64,000 nucleotides of DNA from Streptomyces lycii (lineage in GTDB: Bacteria; Actinomycetota; Actinomycetes; Streptomycetales; Streptomycetaceae), in the NCBI RefSeq assembly GCF_009735685.1, contig NZ_WHPN01000301.1, positions 42,277-106,276 of the forward strand, written 5' to 3'. The notes under the pieces are model-generated. The model was not told the origin of the DNA. It was given only the letters and a program-made list of their open reading frames with translations, and ran no database searches. The position numbers and the translations under genes were made by a program. Shown in pieces: positions 60,527-64,000 of this stretch. Within the stretch, counting starts at the first letter, position 1. Every line of letters starts with the position of its first letter.

Positions 60527-61375
60527 TCAGAGGCGGCAGGCGTGGATGCCGGTGGTGAGGATCGCCCGGGCGCCGAGGTCGTACAGCTCGTCCATGATGC
60601 GCTGGGCGTCCCGGGACGGGACCATCGAGCGGACCGCGACCCAGCCCTCGTGGTGCAGCGGCGAGACGGTCGGGGACTCCAGGCCGGGCGTGAGCGAGAC
60701 GGCCCGCTCGACGTGCTCGACGCGGATGTCGTAGTCCATCATCACGTAGCGGCGGGCCACCAGTACGCCCTGCATGCGGCGGAGGAACTGGCGCACCTTC
60801 GCGTCCTCGGTGCCCTCGCCGGTGCGCCGGATGACGACCGCCTCGGACTCCAGGATCGGCTCGCCGATGATCTCCAGTCCGGCGTTGCGGAGCGTCGTGC
60901 CGGTCTCCACGACATCGGCGATGATCTCCGCCACACCGAGCTGGATGGCGGTCTCGACGGCCCCGTCGAGGCGGACGACGGAGGCGTCCACGCCGTTCTC
61001 CCCGAGGTGCTTGGCGACCAGCCCGGCGAAGGACGTGGCGACGGTCATGCCGCCGAACTCGGAGACGTCCTTGGCGGTGCCGGGTCGGGTGGCGTAGCGG
61101 AAGGTGGACCCGGCGAAGCCGAGCTGGAGGATCTCCTCAGCGTCGGCGCCGGAGTCCAGCAGCAGGTCACGGCCGGTGATGCCGATGTCGAGGCGGCCGG
61201 AGCCGACGTAGACGGCGATGTCGCGCGGGCGGAGGAAGAAGAACTCGACCTCGTTGTCGTTGTCGACGAGCACCAGCTCGCGGCGGTCCTTGCGCTGCTT
61301 GTAGCCGGCCTCATGGAGCATCGCCGACGCAGGCTCGGAGAGAGAACCCTTGTTGGGGACGGCGATGCGCAGCAT
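60527..61375 (-). CDS. hisG: ATP phosphoribosyltransferase, long form
   Basis: The 282-residue enzyme joins ATP and PRPP in the first step of histidine synthesis. It starts 'MLRIAVPNKGSLSEPASAML', has the PRPP loop region 'EIIADVVETGTTLRNAGL' and a C-terminal regulatory domain that binds histidine ('VSPLHHEGWVAVRSMVP'), so it is the self-contained long form. ATG at 61375 has AAGGA upstream. hisE lies 100 bases upstream; a short GGTGAGTTC repeat fills the gap. Confidence 0.96.
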   Translation of the reverse strand: MLRIAVPNKGSLSEPASAMLHEAGYKQRKDRRELVLVDNDNEVEFFFLRPRDIAVYVGSGRLDIGITGRDLLLDSGADAEEILQLGFAGSTFRYATRPGTAKDVSEFGGMTVATSFAGLVAKHLGENGVDASVVRLDGAVETAIQLGVAEIIADVVETGTTLRNAGLEIIGEPILESEAVVIRRTGEGTEDAKVRQFLRRMQGVLVARRYVMMDYDIRVEHVERAVSLTPGLESPTVSPLHHEGWVAVRSMVPSRDAQRIMDELYDLGARAILTTGIHACRL

Positions 61376-61476
61376 GAGGACGTTTCCTTCGCTTCTTCGG
61401 TGAGTTCGGTGAGTTCGGTGAGTTCGGCGGGAGGTGGTGAGCGGGTCGTGCGCGGCGGCCGCGGGAGGGCGGCGGC

Positions 61477-61749
61477 TCAGAGGTGAGCGTATACGTCGTC
61501 GAGGGTGATCCCCCGGGCGACCATCATGACCTGGAGGTGGTAGAGGAGCTGCGAGATCTCCTCGGCGGTGCGGTCCTCGCCCTCGTGCTCGGCGGCCATC
61601 CACACCTCGGCCGCCTCCTCGACGACCTTCTTGCCGATGGTGTGCACGCCGGCCGCCACGAGTTCGGCGGTGCGGGAGGTGGCGGGGTCGCCGGTGGCCG
61701 CCTTGTTCCGGAGCTCGGTGAACAGCTCCTCGAATGTCTTGTTCGCCAT
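61477..61749 (-). CDS. hisE: phosphoribosyl-ATP diphosphatase
   Basis: The 90-residue enzyme hydrolyses phosphoribosyl-ATP to the AMP form, the second histidine step. It shows the MazG-like helical signature '[19 protein letters not shown]' and '[18 protein letters not shown]'. Stand-alone HisE next to hisG is the normal actinobacterial arrangement. ATG at 61749. Confidence 0.95.
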   Translation of the reverse strand: MANKTFEELFTELRNKAATGDPATSRTAELVAAGVHTIGKKVVEEAAEVWMAAEHEGEDRTAEEISQLLYHLQVMMVARGITLDDVYAHL

Positions 61750-61863
61750 GGTGGGTACAACTTACCGGTTCCGCCGCCGTCCGGGACGGGCGGCTCAGAC
61801 TGCGGACACCCGCCCGGGCCCGGGCACCGGCCCGCGGCCCGGACGGGCCGCGGGCGGCACGGC

Positions 61864-62349
61864 TCAGCGCCAGGGCTCGGCGACGCCGCGCAGCGTGGTC
61901 GCGGTGGCGACGGCCGCGGTGACGGCCTCGTGGCCCTTGTCCTCGCGGGAGTCCGCCAGCCCGGCCCGGTCCAGCGCCTGCTCCTCGGTGTCGCAGGTCA
62001 GGACGCCGAACCCGACCGGGACTCCGGTGTCGACGGAGACCTGGGTGAGGCCCTGGGTGACGCCCTGGCAGACGTACTCGAAGTGCGGGGTGCCGCCGCG
62101 GATGACGACGCCGAGCGCGACGATCGCGTCGTAGCCGCGGTCGGCGAGGACCTTGGCGACGACCGGCAGCTCGAAGCTGCCCGGCACCCGCAGCAGGGTC
62201 GGCTCGTCGATGCCCAGCTCGCGCAGGGCCCGCAGCGCGCCGTCGACCAGGCCCCCCATCACCTTCTCGTGCCACTGCGCGGCGATCACGGCCACACGCA
62301 GGTCTCCGCAGTTCTTCACGGACAGTTCGGGGGCGCCCTTACCGCTCAC
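61864..62349 (-). CDS. ribH: 6,7-dimethyl-8-ribityllumazine synthase
   Basis: The 161-residue enzyme condenses 3,4-dihydroxy-2-butanone 4-phosphate with the pyrimidine precursor in riboflavin synthesis. Motifs include '[15 protein letters not shown]', '[18 protein letters not shown]' (catalytic His in HFEYV) and '[16 protein letters not shown]'. GTG at 62349 has GAGGAG upstream, 45 bases after ribBA. Confidence 0.96.
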   Translation of the reverse strand: MSGKGAPELSVKNCGDLRVAVIAAQWHEKVMGGLVDGALRALRELGIDEPTLLRVPGSFELPVVAKVLADRGYDAIVALGVVIRGGTPHFEYVCQGVTQGLTQVSVDTGVPVGFGVLTCDTEEQALDRAGLADSREDKGHEAVTAAVATATTLRGVAEPWR

Positions 62350-62394
62350 GTCTCTCCTCGTGCTCTTGTCTTCGCTTGCGCGTTCTCGGTCGTT

Positions 62395-63675
62395 CTACTG
62401 GTTGTGGCAGGCGGACGCGCGTTCGGCGTCCAGCCAGGGCAGGTCGTGCCCCATCCGGTCCCGCTTGGTGCGCAGATAGCGCAGGTTGTGCTCGCCCGCC
62501 TGGACGGGCACGGGCTCCCGGCCGGTGACCCGCAGCCCGTGCCGGAGCAGGGCGTCGGACTTCTCGGGGTTGTTCGTCAGCAGCCGGACGCTGCGGACGC
62601 CGAGGTCGGTGAGGATCTGCGCGCCCGCCGCGTAGTCGCGGGCGTCGGCGGGCAGGCCGAGTTCGAGGTTCGCGTCGAGGGTGTCCCGGCCGCGCTCCTG
62701 GAGCTCGTACGCGCGCAGCTTCGACATGAGCCCGATGCCGCGGCCCTCGTGGCCCCGGAGATAGAGCACGACGCCGCGGCCCTCCTCGGTGACCCGGGCC
62801 AGGGACGCCTGGAGCTGCGGACCGCAGTCGCAGCGCAGGGAGCCGAAGATGTCCCCGGTCAGGCACTCGGAGTGGACCCGGACGAGGACGTCCTCGCCGT
62901 CGCCGATGTCGCCCTGCACGAGCGCGATGTGCTCGACGCCGTCGGTGGTGGAGCGGTAGCCGTGCGCCCGGAAGTCGCCGAAGGCCGTGGGAAGCCGGGT
63001 CTCGGCCTCGCGGCGGACGGTCGGCTCGGCGGAGCGGCGGTACGCGACCAGGTCCTCGATGGAGATGATCGCCAGCCCGTGCTTGCGGGCGAAGGGCACC
63101 AGCTCCGGCAGCCGCATCATGGTGCCGTCCTCGGCGGCGATCTCGACGATGGCGGCGGCGGGCCGCAGCCCGGCGAGCCGCGCGAGGTCCACCCCGGCCT
63201 CGGTGTGGCCGTTGCGGGCCAGCACCCCGCCCGCCCTGGCGCGCAGCGGGAAGATGTGCCCGGGGCGGACGAAGTCGCCCGGGACGCTGTCGCCCGAGGC
63301 CAGCAGCCGCAGGGTCGCGGCGCGGTCGGCGGCGGAGATGCCGGTGGTGACGCCGTACGCGGCGGACGCGTCGACGGAGACGGTGAACGCCGTCCGCATC
63401 GACTCGGTGTTCTGCTGCACCATCTGCGGGAGGTCGAGCCGGTCGAGGTCGGCGCCGTCGAGCGGCGCGCAGATCAGCCCGCGGCACTCGGTCATCATGA
63501 AGGCGACGACCTCGGGCGTTGCCTTCTCGGCGGCGATGACGAGGTCGCCCTCGTTCTCCCGGTCCGCGTCGTCGACGACGATGACGGGGCGGCCCGCGGC
63601 GATGTCGCCGATGGCGCGTTCCACCGGGTCGAGGGTGAGGTCGTCGAGATGCCAGTCGTGTGCGCCGACGGTCAT
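62395..63675 (-). CDS. ribBA: bifunctional DHBP synthase / GTP cyclohydrolase II
   Basis: The 426-residue protein supplies both branches of riboflavin synthesis. The RibB domain (about 1-215) has '[16 protein letters not shown]' and '[15 protein letters not shown]'. The RibA domain (about 220-400) has the zinc cysteines in '[19 protein letters not shown]' and '[12 protein letters not shown]'. ATG at 63675 overlaps the ribM stop (ATGA) with AAGGAG upstream. Confidence 0.97.
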   Translation of the reverse strand: MTVGAHDWHLDDLTLDPVERAIGDIAAGRPVIVVDDADRENEGDLVIAAEKATPEVVAFMMTECRGLICAPLDGADLDRLDLPQMVQQNTESMRTAFTVSVDASAAYGVTTGISAADRAATLRLLASGDSVPGDFVRPGHIFPLRARAGGVLARNGHTEAGVDLARLAGLRPAAAIVEIAAEDGTMMRLPELVPFARKHGLAIISIEDLVAYRRSAEPTVRREAETRLPTAFGDFRAHGYRSTTDGVEHIALVQGDIGDGEDVLVRVHSECLTGDIFGSLRCDCGPQLQASLARVTEEGRGVVLYLRGHEGRGIGLMSKLRAYELQERGRDTLDANLELGLPADARDYAAGAQILTDLGVRSVRLLTNNPEKSDALLRHGLRVTGREPVPVQAGEHNLRYLRTKRDRMGHDLPWLDAERASACHNQ

Positions 63676-64000
63676 GCCGTGGCTCCTTCCAGGACGGGCC
63701 CCGCGTCGAGACGGGTGCGAAGCCACCAGTCGCGCAGGCCCCACAGGACGAGCACGAGATAGATGACGTAGACGAGGCCGGAGAAGGCCAGTCCGCTGCT
63801 GAAGGCGAGCGGCACGCCGACGAGGTCGACGAGCAGCCAGGCGAACCAGAACTCGACGAGCCCCCGGGCCTGGGCGACCATCGCCGCGAGGGTGCCGGTG
63901 AAGATGTAGGCGTCCGGCCAGGGGTTCCAGGACAGCGAGGGGACGAGGGTGAACAGCCCGCCGACGGCGAGCGTCCCCGCGGCCGTGCCCGCCGCGAGCA
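63672..64000 (-). CDS. ribM: PnuC-like riboflavin transporter, 5' end beyond the window
   Basis: The frame is open to the right edge, giving 108 C-terminal residues with '[19 protein letters not shown]' and '[20 protein letters not shown]', the PnuC-family pattern. A PnuC-like protein directly before ribBA corresponds to RibM of Streptomyces rib operons, which imports riboflavin. The N-terminus, any riboflavin synthase gene and any FMN riboswitch would lie outside the window. Confidence 0.88.
   Translation of the reverse strand, partial: LAAGTAAGTLAVGGLFTLVPSLSWNPWPDAYIFTGTLAAMVAQARGLVEFWFAWLLVDLVGVPLAFSSGLAFSGLVYVIYLVLVLWGLRDWWLRTRLDAGPVLEGATA

Noticed and set aside
63672-64000. FMN riboswitch before ribM
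   Set aside because: The 5' end of the operon is outside the window, so no leader can be examined.

Overview
The window is very GC-rich actinomycete chromosome. Streptomyces is the best fit: GTG starts are common, neighbouring genes overlap by 4 bases (GTGA, ATGA or TTGA), Shine-Dalgarno sites are GGAGG-like, and there are a ribM-ribBA-ribH-hisE-hisG cluster, secreted Tat and Sec proteins, and many GAF/PAS, XRE, MerR and LacI type regulators. No phage, insertion sequence, CRISPR array, tRNA or rRNA was recognised.

Positions 1-2200 hold two isolated minus-strand enzymes, an UlaG-like metallo-hydrolase and a HAD phosphatase, separated by 42-bp minisatellite repeats.

Positions 2223-35913 form one large glycan-utilisation locus, all on the minus strand. 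A solute-binding lipoprotein and two permeases (30368 to 27092) import a sugar. They are followed, in a run of coupled or overlapping genes, by a ROK kinase, a SIS-domain isomerase, a GH38 alpha-mannosidase, a GH2 beta-mannosidase, an unassigned hairpin-type glycosidase-like protein, a GH1 beta-glucosidase, a 1522-residue protein with two FAD modules, an FGGY kinase, a LacD/YihT-like aldolase, an Asp/Glu-racemase-like protein and a four-carbon acid sugar kinase. A secreted GH84 N-acetylglucosaminidase follows at the end. Behind the transporter a second minus-strand operon (35913 to 30994) carries a double metallo-beta-lactamase-fold protein, a GH36-like glycosidase and a LacI repressor. Both operons begin behind the same paired LacI-type operator. 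The enzyme set fits uptake and intracellular breakdown of mannose/GlcNAc-containing oligosaccharides, but the kinase, aldolase and oxidoreductase set points to an additional, unidentified sugar or sugar-acid pathway. Almost every gene here carries tandem-repeat expansions at its ends or between domains.

Positions 36298-44590 contain a tandem universal stress protein, an APC transporter, a four-gene signalling module (STAS protein, LuxR response regulator, PAS histidine kinase, lone receiver) and an arsenic module (arsC divergent from arsR-acr3 with a shared palindrome). Positions 44685-54354 hold mostly single genes: a possible gene remnant, a small secreted SH3-like protein, an AraC/GyrI regulator, a SulP transporter next to a divergent MerR regulator, a secreted ricin-type lectin, a B3/B4-domain protein divergent from an XRE-cupin regulator, a Tat-exported C39-like peptidase and a small P-loop kinase.

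At about 54442-54548 a promoter-like pair directly precedes a strong hairpin with no reading frame between them, which suggests a small RNA. Then come an EccA-type AAA ATPase, a pair of CNNM/CBS membrane proteins, a PH-domain membrane protein and the his/rib cluster, which runs off the right edge inside the riboflavin transporter gene.
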